A stretch of 64,000 bases of DNA from Mycoplasma wenyonii str. Massachusetts (GCF_000277795.1 NC_018149.1:465160-529159); one strand, 5' to 3'; positions 42,313-53,247 are shown, counted from the stretch's first letter. Numbers and translations are program-made. The notes: generated from the sequence alone by a model not told the origin.

Positions 42313-43710
42313 ATGATCTGGAAGAAGATACTCCTAGAGTTTGGAGCTTTAAGTGGCCTCGGGGGGGGACTCTCTGGTTGATTTGTCTCTAAAAAAGATG
42401 GAGTAAGAATAGAGTCAGATGGTGACAAAAATATAAATTTCAGGAACTCTTCTGGTCTAAAAGTAAAGTCAAGACCAAGCTCCAATAATAGAAAACCTCC
42501 AGGAATAATAGACACGTTAGATCACACTGCTCTTGTTTCTTATAGGTGAAAGAGTGAAGGAGTAGGAGAAGATCTTTTATTTATTAAAGGTTGAGATGGT
42601 GCGGGAAAACACAACATAGTCAAAAGTGAAGATCACTCTCAACAAGACAAGAACTTATGAGGGGGTAAGAGAATAGGGGATGGTGTCTCTTGATATGGTC
42701 CAAGAAAAATGAGTGGAGATATAGATGAAATTAATAAGTTAAAGGCAAAGACAAGTGCAATTTCAACCTCTAAGACTTGAGACCAGATAAGAAAATCGGG
42801 TAGTTTCTTGCAAAGAGAGGATTGAACAGGAATCTCCAATTATTGAAAAAATAGATCTCAAGAGCTTGAACAAGAGGTTTTGGAGCTATATAAGCCTTTA
42901 TGGTGGTGAAAAGAGAGAATGGGTAACAACTCCAGCAAACAACGGGTTGACCTTGAACTTGAACTAGAGGGCTTAGGAAAGATACTAGATAAAACTGAAG
43001 ATCAACTGAAAAGGGATAAATGAGATTATGGACAACTAATAGACAATGGAAAGCTAAGAATTGTGAGAAAAGTAGGTAATGTTGAAGGAGTTGCCTTTAA
43101 CTACCTGAAACTTTTGTTTTGACCAGAAATGCAAAAAACACTTAAGTTAAAGGAAAAAAATATTGCCAAAATTGTTTTGGGTCTTATGACTGGAGAAGAA
43201 TATGGCTTTGACTGTGCTAGCACAGATAAAAACAATATCAAAAATAAATTCTTTCCTGAGTGCAACAAAAGTAGTGCGCTGGGTGGACCAAAAGTTAAAA
43301 GGGTTATGAAATCAGTTGTTGAAGATATAGGAAAATATGTTCCCATCAAGGATAAAGGACCTTCTTGGAGATTGCAAGAAAGTGCTAACACTTACAGTGA
43401 GTGACCAAAAATGATAGATATGGACTCATTGACAACTTCTGGCTTAATTAATGAAAAATGTGAAACTGGTAGTTCTTTGGGGTGGGCAATTTTCACACTT
43501 GACTTGGAAAAAGATATCAGAAAAGAAGTTTGTGACTTAATTATTAGACCTTGATTCGGAGATATAGTCTCGGATAAAAGACTGTGTTTAATAGAGATTC
43601 CTGATTACCAATACTATCTCAGAATGAATCATTATTTCAAAGTTATGGATTGAATAACTTGACATAATAAAGGTGCTTTTTGAACCAAATGCTCTAATTA
43701 TGGGATCTAA
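42313..43710 (+). CDS. 460-residue surface family member, ON
   Basis: 465 residues, ATG 42313 to TAA 43708-43710, about a dozen TGA=Trp. Leader MIWKKILLEFGALSGLGGG, with the Gly triplet made by the G8 tract in frame; in its two paralogues this same GLGGG is encoded by GGT GGA GGA and the tract sits 30-40 bases later. Then VSYRWKSEG, FIKGWDGAGK, WYGPRKMSGDI, WWWKERMG, VDLELELEG, FDCASTDKNNIKNKFFPECN, IIRPWFGDIVSDKRLCLIE and FWTKCSNYGI. Head-to-head with 40892-42267, 45 bases apart. Probably a surface antigen; function unknown. Confidence 0.85.
42361..42368. repeat. Homopolymer G8, gene ON
   Basis: CTC GGG GGG GGA CTC in 42313-43710, 16 codons after the ATG, inside the leader. Confidence 0.92.
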
Positions 43711-43798
43711 ATAATTTCTTCTAAATACCAGTAATTACAAAAATTCCTCTTTTTTTCGATTTTCGCTAATTAATGAATAAAGAAATAGAAATTACAAA

Positions 43799-44359
43799 GT
43801 GGTTACCAAGTTCCTTTGTGCTAATGTCTGGCCTTTAGTAAAAAGGAAAGGTCAAGAAGAGATTAGAGTGTGTTTTATGAGAGAGCTATTAAAGGCAGAT
43901 GAAATAAGAATCTTTGTTGCTTACTTTGCGCAAGATTCTCTAAAGGCATTAAATGAAATAGTTAATTCTTACAAGATCAAAAGGGTGTGTTTAATTCTTG
44001 GAATGTATAACGAAAAGAATTTGTCAGATAACTCACGCAAGCTGGCTTTATCAATTAATGCCAAATGAAAAAGAGAAGGAGTGGGTGAAATAAGGATTAC
44101 AAAGAAATGGAGATACCATGGAAAACTTTATTTCTTTCTAAAAAATAATCAAATCTTTTCAGTCATTACTGGTTCAGCTAATTTAAGTTTTTTATGTGCA
44201 AGACAACATCCACAATATGAAGAAGCTGTCTTTTTCGATGATCCTGAATCTCTGAAATACTTTTCAGAACATATGAATGATTTGTTTGATCCCAAAATTA
44301 CTGAAAATATAGAGAGATATTTTTTTACTAAAAATTCATCTAAAAATCTTGTAGAATAA
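43799..44359 (+). CDS. PLD-family restriction nuclease subunit, copy 2 (5' end doubtful)
   Basis: 186 residues from GTG 43799 to TAA 44357-44359. RIFVAYFAQDSLKALNEIV, VCLILGMYNEKN, GEIRIT, then HGKLYFFLKNNQIFSVITGSANLS give the PLD signature as in 7498-8157. Homology to copy 1 suggests a start at ATG 43773 (after the shared CGCTAAT-type stretch), but that frame ends at TAG near 43836, and an A5 run close by would have to change length. So the true N-terminus is either the GTG or is frameshifted. The DNA-binding partner follows at 44378. Confidence 0.72.
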
Positions 44360-44377
44360 ATTACTCAATAGCTTAAT

Positions 44378-45010
44378 ATGCAAGCCTGAGCAGAAATATC
44401 CTACGATAAATTGATGGATGCGGAGATTTTACAAACTATTGTTTTTAAACTAATTGTTCCTACCGAGGAAGAGGTAAAGACTCTGGGTGACAAACTAGAT
44501 TTATCTAAATCAGACTTAAATGCTTGTTATTGCAAGCCCTTAATCAATCCTTGAAGCGGAGAAGATCAAAGTTGGTTTGATGTGAAATTAACTGTTCAAG
44601 GAGAACATGATCTTCCTCCTCAAAAAGAATGGTTCTATATAGTAGCTGAAAGTGGAAAACACTTTAAAGCTTGTTTTTCTGGAAAAAAGACTAAAAAGTT
44701 AATTTCTCTCCAAGGCAATGAAGAAATAGGATTGGCAACAAAAGGTGCTTTACTTGAAAGAGAAATGGTATATCCGGTTTATTACACCTACGCAGATCCA
44801 GAAAGAAGGGGAATAGTTACTAAAGAAACATTGGAGGCATATGGTGGTTCAGAGGTGTTTTTGAAAAAAACAAACATAACTAGAGAAGACAGAAGAGGAA
44901 AGAAGAGAGATATATGATTAATTTCTTTCCCCTATGAACTTATTTTTCCTGTGGAAGAGTGACAAAGATTAATGGAGGAACATATCCGAGCAAACCCTGA
45001 ATCTAAATAG
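44378..45010 (+). CDS. B3-like DNA-binding subunit, copy 2
   Basis: 210 residues, ATG 44378 to TAG 45008-45010. LNACYCKPLINPW, QSWFDVKLTVQGEHDLP, KACFSGKK, VTKETLEAYGGSEVFLKKTN and DIWLISFPYE align with 8151-8708. It begins 18 bases after the nuclease gene, without the overlap seen in copy 1, and has an N-terminal MQAWAEISYDKLMDAEILQT segment and a C-terminal tail of about 20 residues more. Likely the target-recognition subunit of the second nuclease. Confidence 0.72.
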
Positions 45011-45064
45011 TTTGTAAAAGTAATTTATTAACTTAACCAATAAGTCAGTGATGGAATTACACAA

Positions 45065-45141
45065 TGGTGGAGACTATGGGGCTCGAACCCACGACCTTCT
45101 GAGTGCAAATCAGATGCTCTACCAAACTGAGCTAAATCCCC
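45065..45141 (-). tRNA. tRNA-Ala(TGC)
   Basis: 77 nt. Acceptor GGGGATT pairs with AGTCTCC (with wobble), anticodon loop TTTGCAC in a TCTGA/TCAGA stem, T loop GTTCGAG, and CCA encoded at the 3' end. Confidence 0.95.
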
Positions 45142-45146
45142 TTTTA

Positions 45147-45222
45147 TGGTGGAGACAGGTGGGATCGCACCACCGACCTCTCCCTTATCAGGGGAGTGTT
45201 CTAACTACTGAACTATGCCTCC
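45147..45222 (-). tRNA. tRNA-Ile(GAT)
   Basis: 76 nt. Acceptor GGAGGCA/TGTCTCC, anticodon loop CTGATAA in a CTCCC/GGGAG stem, T arm with GTGCGATCC, CCA encoded. Six bases upstream of tRNA-Ala on the same strand, so cotranscribed. Confidence 0.95.
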
Positions 45223-45264
45223 TGCCTTTTCTATCTAAATATTATTTATAGAGCTAATAGCCTT

Positions 45265-46404
45265 TTAGTAGTCATTTAGGAGAAAAGAATCAGAGTATTC
45301 TAGTCTCAATATAAATTGGTAATTGTATTGATACTTTAGCTCTGCATTTCTAAGCATAGAAGATATTCTTTTCTTTAACTCTTCTAGATTAGATCACTGA
45401 AAGCTTTCTGGCTTTAAGAAGATCTTTATGATATGTCCGCCAGCCAAGAACTCTAGTTTAGAAAGTTCTTCTATTTGAGAAAGTAAGGCTTTAATCTTGT
45501 CATTTCTCTCTTGAGTTTTCTCTAGTTGAAGAGGTCTGGCTCCCAACCTACCAGCAGATAACTTATCCATTGCTCTGGTAATAACCAGAAAGGGATTGCT
45601 CTCAGAGTATTCATAGTTATGGTGACCTTCAATAGTCTCTACTATATAGCTATCTAAATGAAATTTCTTAGCTAAAGCAACTCCATCTAATACGTGGTCA
45701 GAGTATTGACCAGTCACTTTCCCTATATCGTGAAAGAAAGCTGCTCTTTTAGCCTTTAAGGGATTTAGATTTAACTGAAAAGCAAAGTTAGCACTTAAGA
45801 TACTAACTTCTAGTAAGTGCTCTAATAGGTTTTGGTTATAAGAGTAAAAGTATTTAGTTTTCCCAACTAAATAAGCTCATTCATCACTTAAATCTTTTCT
45901 TTCATATTCCAAAAACTCAGTTAATAGCTTGTAGCCTAAATCTCTCGTTAATCCCTTTTGATTCTGAGCTATTGTATAGTAATAATCTAGTAAATCACTT
46001 TCAGTAGTAGACTCAACTGTTAAGTTGGGATTATTAATGAGAGCATGATAGAAGGCAGTAGTGAATTCCATTTTTTCAAAATCAAACTTGAACTTACTTC
46101 CTTCTTTATATAGGTGATCTATAAAAACAGTTAAGCTATCTCTATTTCTAGATTCTTCCAACATAACCATTTTGCTATTAGTGATCTTGTAGACTAGTTG
46201 AGCTAATTGGCTCTTTGGATCTAAGAGCTCTTGTATTTTCTTTTTTTCTTGAGCTGAAAAAACAGTTAGATTTAATTGAATTCTCTTTTTTGCAGGACTA
46301 AAGTGAGCTGAGAATGCACTATCTATCTTTAGGTTGTATACAGATTTGAGAATGAATTTCTCAAATAAGAAATGATCGAAGTTAAAGTTCTTCTCTTGAG
46401 TCAA
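45265..46404 (-). CDS. RNase Y-like HD-domain protein
   Basis: 379 residues from TTG 46402-46404 to TAA 45265-45267. The C-terminal HD domain is clear: NQNLLEHLLEVSILSANFAF, AKRAAFFHDIGKVTGQYSDH, EGHHNYEYSESNPFLVI, DKLSAGRLGARPLQLEK and the tail LEFLAGGHIIKIFLKPE match RNase Y (membrane-anchored endoribonuclease in mRNA turnover). The N-terminal half is poorly conserved and has no obvious anchor. It starts directly after the stop of the RNase Y-like gene 46405-47535 in the same frame. Confidence 0.8.
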
Positions 46405-47535
46405 TTAATAAGTTAGATCACTCTCATAACTATAGAAAGAATCTGAGAGTTTTAGTTTGGTAAAAGAGATTTTCTCTTCAGAGTCTGCCTCTGGAAGTCA
46501 AAACAAAGTAAAACACAGATTTTTTAACTCTTTATTCTCGGAACCAGAATAACTCTGCAATAAGTGATTCAACTCTACAGTTAATTCTTTAGTTAACTCT
46601 TCTTGTTTTTCTTTAGGGCCCTTTAATACAAACCAAAAATGATAAGAGGAAGAAAGAATATAAAAGGCAGATAGTTTATTTCCAGAGACTGCATCTGTCA
46701 ATAGAGCTTCCATTGACTTTTGAAGACTGGGGGGAACTTCTGAGCCTTCAATCTTAATGAAGTGAGATTGTGAAACTATTCTGTTAATAAGAGTTATTAG
46801 AGCTACATTAGGAGAGGAGGGACTTCCTAATGGTTCATGGTGAGAGGTAATAACTTCTATTAGTTCTGATTCTTCTTTAAGTTCTGGTAGATGTTCCAGA
46901 ATTTTGGGGGAGGTGTGCTCGAAATAAGAAAAGATAACTTTACCTATATCGTGGAATAGGGCCATTCTCTGGAGTTTTGAGGAATCTAGAGAAAGAGCTT
47001 CAGAGATTTTCTTTGCCTCTTCTGCGACCTCTATAGAGTGCTCTAAGAGAGTTTGTGTTGGGGAATATCTTTCATTGCTCATTCTTCCAACATACTCGGA
47101 GAGATTAGATTGAGCTTTTTCAGCTCAATATTCCGCTAAGATCTTTTCTCCTACCTCTCTTTCTTCTCTACTTAGTCTTTCTTGCAGTTGTTTTACGTGT
47201 TTATTAATAGAGCAAGAAGATCAACTCTTAGTGGTTTTGAATCTCTCTCCCAACATATGAGCTAGTTTGAGCTCTCTGGAGTTGTACTTGGAGAGCATTA
47301 AGACAGGTTTGTTATCTGAGTATTCAATGTGAGGCTTGACCCCAGTTAGAGAAAAGAACTCTTCCTTTCTCTCTCCAGATTTACCTACTAGCTGTCCAAC
47401 TGTTCTTTCATTGAAATATTTACTATCTGATAGTTTGAGCTCTGAGTAACAGCCTGTGAAGAGCCTTGGAGATTTATACTTAGAGAGATAATTGATCATT
47501 TTCTTAGTGAATTTAGAGTTTTCTCCGCTGTTCAT
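46405..47535 (-). CDS. RNase Y-like protein with KH and HD domains, tandem paralogue
   Basis: 376 residues from ATG 47533-47535 to TAA 46405-46407. A KH-like stretch (VGQLVGKSGERKEEFFSLTG, residues 45-65) comes first, then TQTLLEHSIEVAEEAKKI, MALFHDIGKVIFSYFEH and TSHHEPLGSPSSPNVALIT of an HD domain. The later active-site DALSA/ARPGAR segment is weak. Together with the next gene it looks like a duplicated or split RNase Y. No N-terminal membrane segment. Confidence 0.75.
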
Positions 47536-47549
47536 TACCTAAATTAACT

Positions 47550-48254
47550 TTGGAATCAAGGGTTGTATATGAGTGCTCAAATTATTTAATAGTTGACAAA
47601 GAATCAGGGATTTTAGTACACAAAGATAAGTACACACCAGAAGAAGAAACTTTAATAGCTCAACTAAAAAAGAGATATGGTGAAGATATATATCTAGTTA
47701 ATAGACTAGACAGAGATACTAGTGGTTTATTACTAGTTGCTAAAGGTAAATTAGCTCTATTAGCTCTTAAATCTCTTTTCGATGAACAAAAAATAGAAAA
47801 GAGATATTTAGCTATTCTCTCTAAACCATTACCTCACCCAAAGATAAAGATTACTTTTTCTCTTGGTAGAGATAAGGGAGATAAGTTAAAATTCAGCGCT
47901 ACCAACTCTAAGAAATATAAGAATGCTCTAACTCTTGCAGAAACTATTGACTCCCAGCTAGTACTATTGAGTCTTAAGACTGGTAGAACTCACCAACTTA
48001 GAGCTCACTTATTTACTCTTGCTTGTCCTATACTAAACGATCCTATATATGGAACTAAAGAAGAGACTAGAGAGAGTTTTGGACAATATCTACACTCATT
48101 TAGTCTTTGCTTTGTAGATCCCTGAACTAATGAACCAGTCTCTGTAGTCTCTAATCCTCCTCTAGAGTTTATGGAAAAACTACTTGAGTTAAAGATTGAA
48201 ACTAGCTCTCTAGTTAACTTTGAGTCTAGTGCTGAAAGCTTAAGTGAGAAATAA
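47550..48254 (+). CDS. RluA/RluD-family pseudouridine synthase
   Basis: 234 residues from TTG 47550, one TGA=Trp. Converts uridine to pseudouridine in rRNA. VNRLDRDTSGLLLVAKG near residue 51 contains the catalytic Asp; RYLAIL and KTGRTHQLRAHL follow as in the family. No S4 domain. First gene of a tight plus-strand cluster; overlaps the next by 11 bases. Confidence 0.9.
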
Positions 48255-48660
48255 AGTTTCTATCTATCTTTTATTTAAGAAAGAAAGACTTTCAGTTACC
48301 TTATTTAACTCCTTAGATAAACAAATACTCTCAGAAAGTGAGATAGCTTTTCTGGAGATAGTACCTAAATTAATAGAGTTAATAGTTTTAAAGCTAGCCG
48401 AGAAAAGACTTGATTTTAATTTTATACAAGATATCTTTTTAGCTCAAAGAGAGAGTAGATGGAATAGTAATAGATTAGTTGTTGCCTTTGTACAGGCTTT
48501 AAGCTTTGGTTTGACTATTAATATATATAAGAAAGATTTAGGGACTGAAGAAAAAGGAGAATTAGAGGGAGATTGAGTTAGTTACTTAAATTCATTTGAA
48601 GAGATTAGTTGAAAAGAATTAGAGCCTTTATACAATAAATGTCCAATTATAAATACATAG
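48244..48660 (+). CDS. TsaB-like protein (degenerate)
   Basis: 138 residues from GTG 48244 to TAG 48658-48660. VPKLIELIVLKLAEKRLDFN, followed by NRLVVAFVQALSFGLTINIY, has the layout of TsaB, the partner in tRNA t6A synthesis, but the GPGSFTGLR motif is replaced by ESRWNSNR. Much shorter than the usual 210-220 residues. Assignment is by weak pattern and small size. Overlaps the genes on both sides. Confidence 0.45.
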
Positions 48661-49442
48661 TTATTTCAGATCTAGATGGAACTCTTTGTAATAGTAGGGA
48701 GATACTCTCAGAACAAACTAAAGAATACATAGTTAAGTTTCAAGAAGAACACCCGGAAGTATTAGTTACTTTCTGCACAGGAAGACCTTGGGCAGAAGCT
48801 AAGGACATATATGAACAACTTCAACTAAAGTCTTATATTGCTTGTTTGAATGGTTCTTATATATACAATCCACACACTAAACACTTAATAACTTCTTTTT
48901 TAAGTACTAAGTTCTTAAGTTATCTCTTAAGTTTTCCTAGTACTCTAAGTAACTTAGTTAAAGGGGCTTTAATAACTGATAAGTTATTGTTACCTCTAGA
49001 GTCAGATCTTCCTAAGGCCACTCTGCAAGCGCTAGAAAAGAGTGAATCTAATTTAGTGGGAGTTAAGTTGTTCTACAAAGAAAGTGATTGAGGGGTTGTT
49101 AGTGAGTTAATTGCTTGAATCAAGAAGTTTAGTCCTGCCCCTAGAGTAAGTATCTTTTTTTATCCTGGATTACTTAATATAGAGTTGCAAAGCTCACAAT
49201 TAGATAAGTCCAGTTTTGTGCAGTTTATCTCCAATTATGTTGGAGTAGAATATAAAAATATTTTGACTTTTGGGGATAATCACAATGATATCCCTATGAT
49301 GAAAGGGGGTGTTAGAGGATATGCTTTATCTAATGCATTGTTCCTACTAAAACAAGAGGCTTCAGTAATTTCTAAATACTCTAATGATGAAGATGGCGTA
49401 ATTAAAGAGTTAACTTCCTTCTTTGCGGATAAAACTAACTAG
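48639..49442 (+). CDS. Cof-type HAD-superfamily hydrolase
   Basis: 267 residues, ATG 48639. Small-molecule phosphatase of the Cof/YidA type. Motif I SDLDGTLCNS with the nucleophile Asp near residue 11, motif II FCTGRPWA, motif IV FGDNHNDIPMMK. The cap between them is normal length. Two TGA=Trp. Substrate not predictable. Confidence 0.9.
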
Positions 49443-49461
49443 AGTGATAGTTTAAGAACCT

Positions 49462-50808
49462 ATGGCTGCAATTAGTTCTTTGATGGGAAAGATCCTAAAT
49501 AAGAAGCAGGTAGCGGAAGATAAGTTCATTTCAGAAAAGGCTAAAAAAAGAGATAGCTTTTTAAAACAATTTCCTCACTATATAAATAGTGCTTTACAAA
49601 TAGTTATCTTTCCGCACGTAAATCCAGATGGAGACTGTTTGGGGGGTGCTTTCGGGCTGAGAGAGACTTTAAGAGCTCAATTTAAAGAAAAGAATGTATA
49701 TGTAGTAGGAACTAGTCAAGGAATGTTTCCTTGATTGGAGATGGACTTTGATGATATTCCCCTAGACTTTGACTATGCCTCTTCTTTAGCTCTAATAATT
49801 GACTCGGGAACCAGTGATAGAGCTCAGAGATTCCAAGAATTCTTTGGGAGTCCTGAAACGCAAAAGTGGGGGGCTGTAATTAGAATAGACCACCACGATC
49901 TAACCCAAGACTATCACACAGATCTTTCTTGAGTAGATAGTAGTTATGCTGCTTGCTGTGCACAACTAGTTCAAATTTGTGACTACTATCAATGAAAAAT
50001 GCCAAAAAGAGCCGCAACTTTCTTCTACCTAGGACTATTAACTGATAGTGGGTTTTTTGGAAATGCAGAAGTATCTCCTAGAACTTTGGTGATAGCTGCA
50101 AAAGCTCTAAGAGCTGGGGCTGACAGAGAGTTCTTAGTAACTAACTTAAGAAGAACACATACTCTAGAAAATAGACTGAAAGGATTTATTCTAGAGAACT
50201 ATATACAGGAAGAAAAATTTGTTTGATATTTCCTAAAGAAAGATGATGTTGAGAGATTTAAACCTTTCTCTCTAACTTCTAATCAAGTATCCACTTTAGC
50301 TAATATAGATGACAATGTTTTGTGAATACTTCTAACAGAAGTAAAGCAAGGAGAAATAAGAGTTAGCTTTAGATCTATTGGAACTCTAGATGTTAGAAAG
50401 ATAGCTGAAGAGTTTGGTGGAGGAGGACACTTAAATGCTTCTGGAGCTACCTTAACTAGTGAATCCCAAGTAAAGACTGTAATTAATAAAGCTAAAAAAC
50501 TAGTTAAAGAGTTTATAGCTGCTAGAGGAGAAACTAGCAAAGATACATTAGAAGAAAAAGCTAAAGAAGAATTTGATAAGCAAGTAAATACTTCTTATAG
50601 AATGGAATTCACTCCTGAAGAAGAGGAATCTCTATCAGAACAAAAGGCTTTAATAGAAAAGACACATGATAGTCTTGCTAGTCAAGCAAAGATCAAAGAG
50701 GCTGAAGAAATAGTTAACTCTGATAAAGCTTTTGAAACCTTCCTAGATCCACAAGAAACTTTTAGTGGTACTGTAGAGAAAAAGGAGGAAGCTAAACCAT
50801 CTAAGTAA
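49462..50808 (+). CDS. DHH/DHHA1 phosphoesterase (NrnA-like) with C-terminal extension
   Basis: 448 residues from ATG 49462, several TGA=Trp. Degrades nanoRNA and dephosphorylates pAp in relatives. HVNPDGDCLGGAFGLRETL, ALIIDSGTSDR, RIDHHDLTQDYH, LGLLTDSGFFGN and the C-terminal FGGGGHLNASGA give the full set. The family usually ends about 330 residues; here a further 90 acidic and Lys-rich residues follow (EFTPEEEESLSEQKALIEK). Part of the cluster 47550-52712. Confidence 0.9.
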
Positions 50809-50839
50809 TAAAATCAGTTTGAAATCAACTGAGCTTTAG

Positions 50840-51214
50840 ATGCCAGAGGAGGTATTAGATACTAAAGACGAAAAGGTTTCAGACGTAAAGTTAGAAAAGA
50901 AAGAAACTTTTTCTCAAAAACTAGGAGCAAAAATGAGAAAGAGTAAGTTTTGAGGACCTATAATAAAAGCCTTCACTAAGTCAGAAGAAAAGAAAGCTAA
51001 GATAGCGAAGAAAAAAGCAGAAAAAGAAGCAAAGAAAGAGGCTAAAAGAGAAAAGAAGGAAAAGGCACAAGAAACAATAAAGCAAGAAGAAACAAAGGAC
51101 ACAACCCCTCCAACTCCAGCTAAACCAAAGACAACTGCTCCAAAGAAAACAACTACAACTACTGCAAAACCAAAGACTGCGGCGACTGAGCCAAAAACAG
51201 AAGCTAAGAAGTAG
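50840..51214 (+). CDS. Lys/Ala/Thr/Pro-rich basic protein
   Basis: 124 residues, ATG 50840 to TAG 51212-51214. N-terminal acidic-basic mix, one TGA=Trp in SKFWGPIIKAF, then a long Lys-Ala-Glu repeat (KKAEKEAKKEAKREKKEK) and a Pro-Thr-Lys tail (TTAPKKTTTTTAKPKTAAT). Resembles low-complexity nucleic-acid-binding tails, so perhaps a nucleoid or RNA-binding protein, but no fold is recognised. Between the DHH gene and glpK. Confidence 0.65.
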
Positions 51215-51242
51215 TTAATTAAGTCTTAGTTAAGTAGTTCTC

Positions 51243-52712
51243 ATAGAAGAAGTAACTCTTTCAGTTGATCTTGGTTCCAGCTCTTTTAAGTTAATTCTCT
51301 TTTCGCCTTCTAGAGGTCAACTTCACTGCTCAGAAACTCCCTTTACCACACAATATTCTGGAGATAAGGTTGAGCACTCTGCAAAAGAGATATGAGAAAG
51401 TCTAAAGACTCAACTCTCTTCACTATTAAGTAAGTTAGATTCAAAAGATTATCCAAAATATCTCTCTATCTCTACCCAAAGAGAGAGTGTTGTAGTTTGA
51501 GATAAAAACACCCTAGAACCCTTAAGTCCTATTATCTCTTGACAAGATAGAAGAACAGATTGTTATCTTTCTTCTTTCACTAAAGAACAACTGCATTCAA
51601 TTAGAGCTAAGACTGGTTTGTGAGTTAGTTCTTATTGCTCAGCCCCTAAATTCAACTATCTAATAAAGGAAGTTATTCCTTGCTTAAATACAGAGTGACT
51701 CTGAGGTACTTTAGATTGTTGACTAATTTATCTCTTAAGTGAAGGTAGATATTTTGTTACTGATTATGTTTCAGCTTCAAGAACAGCTTTACTTAATCTC
51801 AAAAGTCTAGAGTGAGATAAAGAGCTTTGTGAATTATTTGAGATTCCAAGAGAGAAATTTCCTAGTCTTTGTGAAAATGCACGAGAAATAGGCTCTGTTA
51901 AGTTATTTGGAAAATACAACCTAATACTCAAAGGAGTTATAGGAGATCAGCAAGGAGCTCTTTATACAACCTATAGATTGAGAGAGGAGGGGGGCAAATT
52001 ACCTATCTCTTTGGTATATGGAACAGGAGCTTTTTTGCTCCAATTACTACCAAGCGGAAAGACTTTTGAAGAAATCTATTCTTCTCTTCCGGAAAATAGT
52101 CCTTTGTCAATTAGCCTAGCTTGAGTTGTTGACTCTAAAGCGAGTTATGCATTAGAACTAGGTATTTCTAATTCTGGTAAGGCTTTAGAGTGACTCTTAA
52201 GTCTAATGAAATTACAGGCAAGTGAGATTGAGAGAGTACTAGAGCCCGAGAATATAAACTGAGAATCTCTTCCTTTCTCAATACCTACTCTCTCAAGTAA
52301 ATTCTTATTCTCAACTCCAGAGAACTACTCTGCCTCTATTTTCAATCTTTGTTATGAGTCAAAAGAGAAAGAATTAATAGTTTCTTTCTTGGAGTCAATG
52401 TCTTTTAGTGTGAAAGTAGCTACAGAGTTACTTTCTTTTAATCCAAAAAGGAACTATATAGTTGTTGGGGGAGGATTAAGTAAAAATACTTTCTTCTTGG
52501 AATTACAGTCTAGTTGTTTGGATTGCCCCCTAACTATCTATCAATCAGAACACTTAAGTGGTTTAGGTTCTGCTTTTCTTACTTTCCCTGAGAGCTCTAA
52601 GATTCCTTCCCTTGAGCACAAAAAGATTATTCCTAACTCTAACTATTCAGCTTTCTTAAATAAAAGATTTAAGACTTGAAAAAAGAAACTAAAAGTGTGT
52701 CAAGTTATTTAA
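51243..52712 (+). CDS. glpK: Glycerol kinase (FGGY family), non-standard start
   Basis: About 489 residues to TAA 52710-52712. Phosphorylates glycerol to glycerol 3-phosphate. SVDLGSSSFKLIL (phosphate 1), ISWQDRRTDC, LWGTLDCWLIYLLSEGRYFV, SASRTALLNLKSLEWDKELC, GVIGDQQGALYTTY, YGTGAFLLQ and GGGLSKNTFFLELQSS give a clear FGGY kinase, nearest glycerol kinase. Many TGA=Trp. Between the stop at 51231 and the first motif there is no ATG, GTG or TTG; ATA 51243 is the best candidate. A missed base or rare initiator is possible. Confidence 0.85.
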
Positions 52713-52798
52713 TAGGAGAGATCATAAGTTATTCTTAAAAATAGGTATAAGATTGCACAGAGTCTCTCTTGGAGACTAATCACCAAAACTAATGACTC

Positions 52799-52808
52799 GG
52801 GGGGGGGG
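52799..52808. repeat. Homopolymer G10 upstream of a PQ-loop gene
   Basis: The longest tract in the window. It lies 30 bases before ATG 52838, inside a small upstream ORF beginning ATG 52792, whose stop position relative to 52838 depends on the G number. Confidence 0.88.
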
Positions 52809-52837
52809 CATGACTTTTGTAGTTGCAATTCTTAGAA

Positions 52838-53239
52838 ATGTCAATGCTGACATTCTTAGGAGAGAGTGATTGAACATGAAATGGTTGTGCCTCTTTAGTT
52901 GCAAGTGTTATTGGTTCAGTTACTATAACCTTTGCTTTTTGACCTGGGTTCTACCAAACCTGAAAAACCAAGGACACTAAGTTCCTTCCTTTAGGGCTTT
53001 TCGCCCTATTCCTCCTTGTGGGGATATTAATGACTGCTGGTTCTATTGCGGGGGCTTGTGTTGATAAATTAGGCACTTGAATGTATGTTAGATCTGGTTT
53101 CTTTATATACTTGAACTCTTTTGTGATGCTTGTAAATGCTTACATAGTTGGATTAGCTCTTTGGAATAGAAGAAAAGACAAAAAGCAAGTAAATAATACC
53201 GATTCTGAAGAAGAAGTAGTTCCGTTGGTGGCGCCTAAT
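52838..53239 (+). CDS. PQ-loop-type membrane protein 1
   Basis: 133 residues, ATG 52838 to TAA 53237-53239, six TGA=Trp. Hydrophobic: SLVASVIGSVTITFAFWPGF, then QTWKTKDTKFLPLGLFALF, a PQ-loop-like turn as in SWEET/SemiSWEET and cystinosin-type transporters, then ILMTAGSIAGACVD, then SGFFIYLNSFVMLVNAYIVG. Three membrane segments, typical of a SemiSWEET-size half transporter. The next gene is a similar protein, so they may form a heterodimer. A G10 tract just upstream could control translation. Confidence 0.6.
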
Positions 53240-53247
53240 ACACAATA

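Noticed and set aside
45048-45251. Plus-strand ORF of 67 residues
   Set aside because: It reads across the two minus-strand tRNA genes, which are clear by stem and anticodon.
49641-49646. G6 runs in core genes (49641, 46739, 51989)
   Set aside because: Six-base runs lie within conserved motifs of housekeeping proteins and are clearly separated in length from the 8-10 base tracts.
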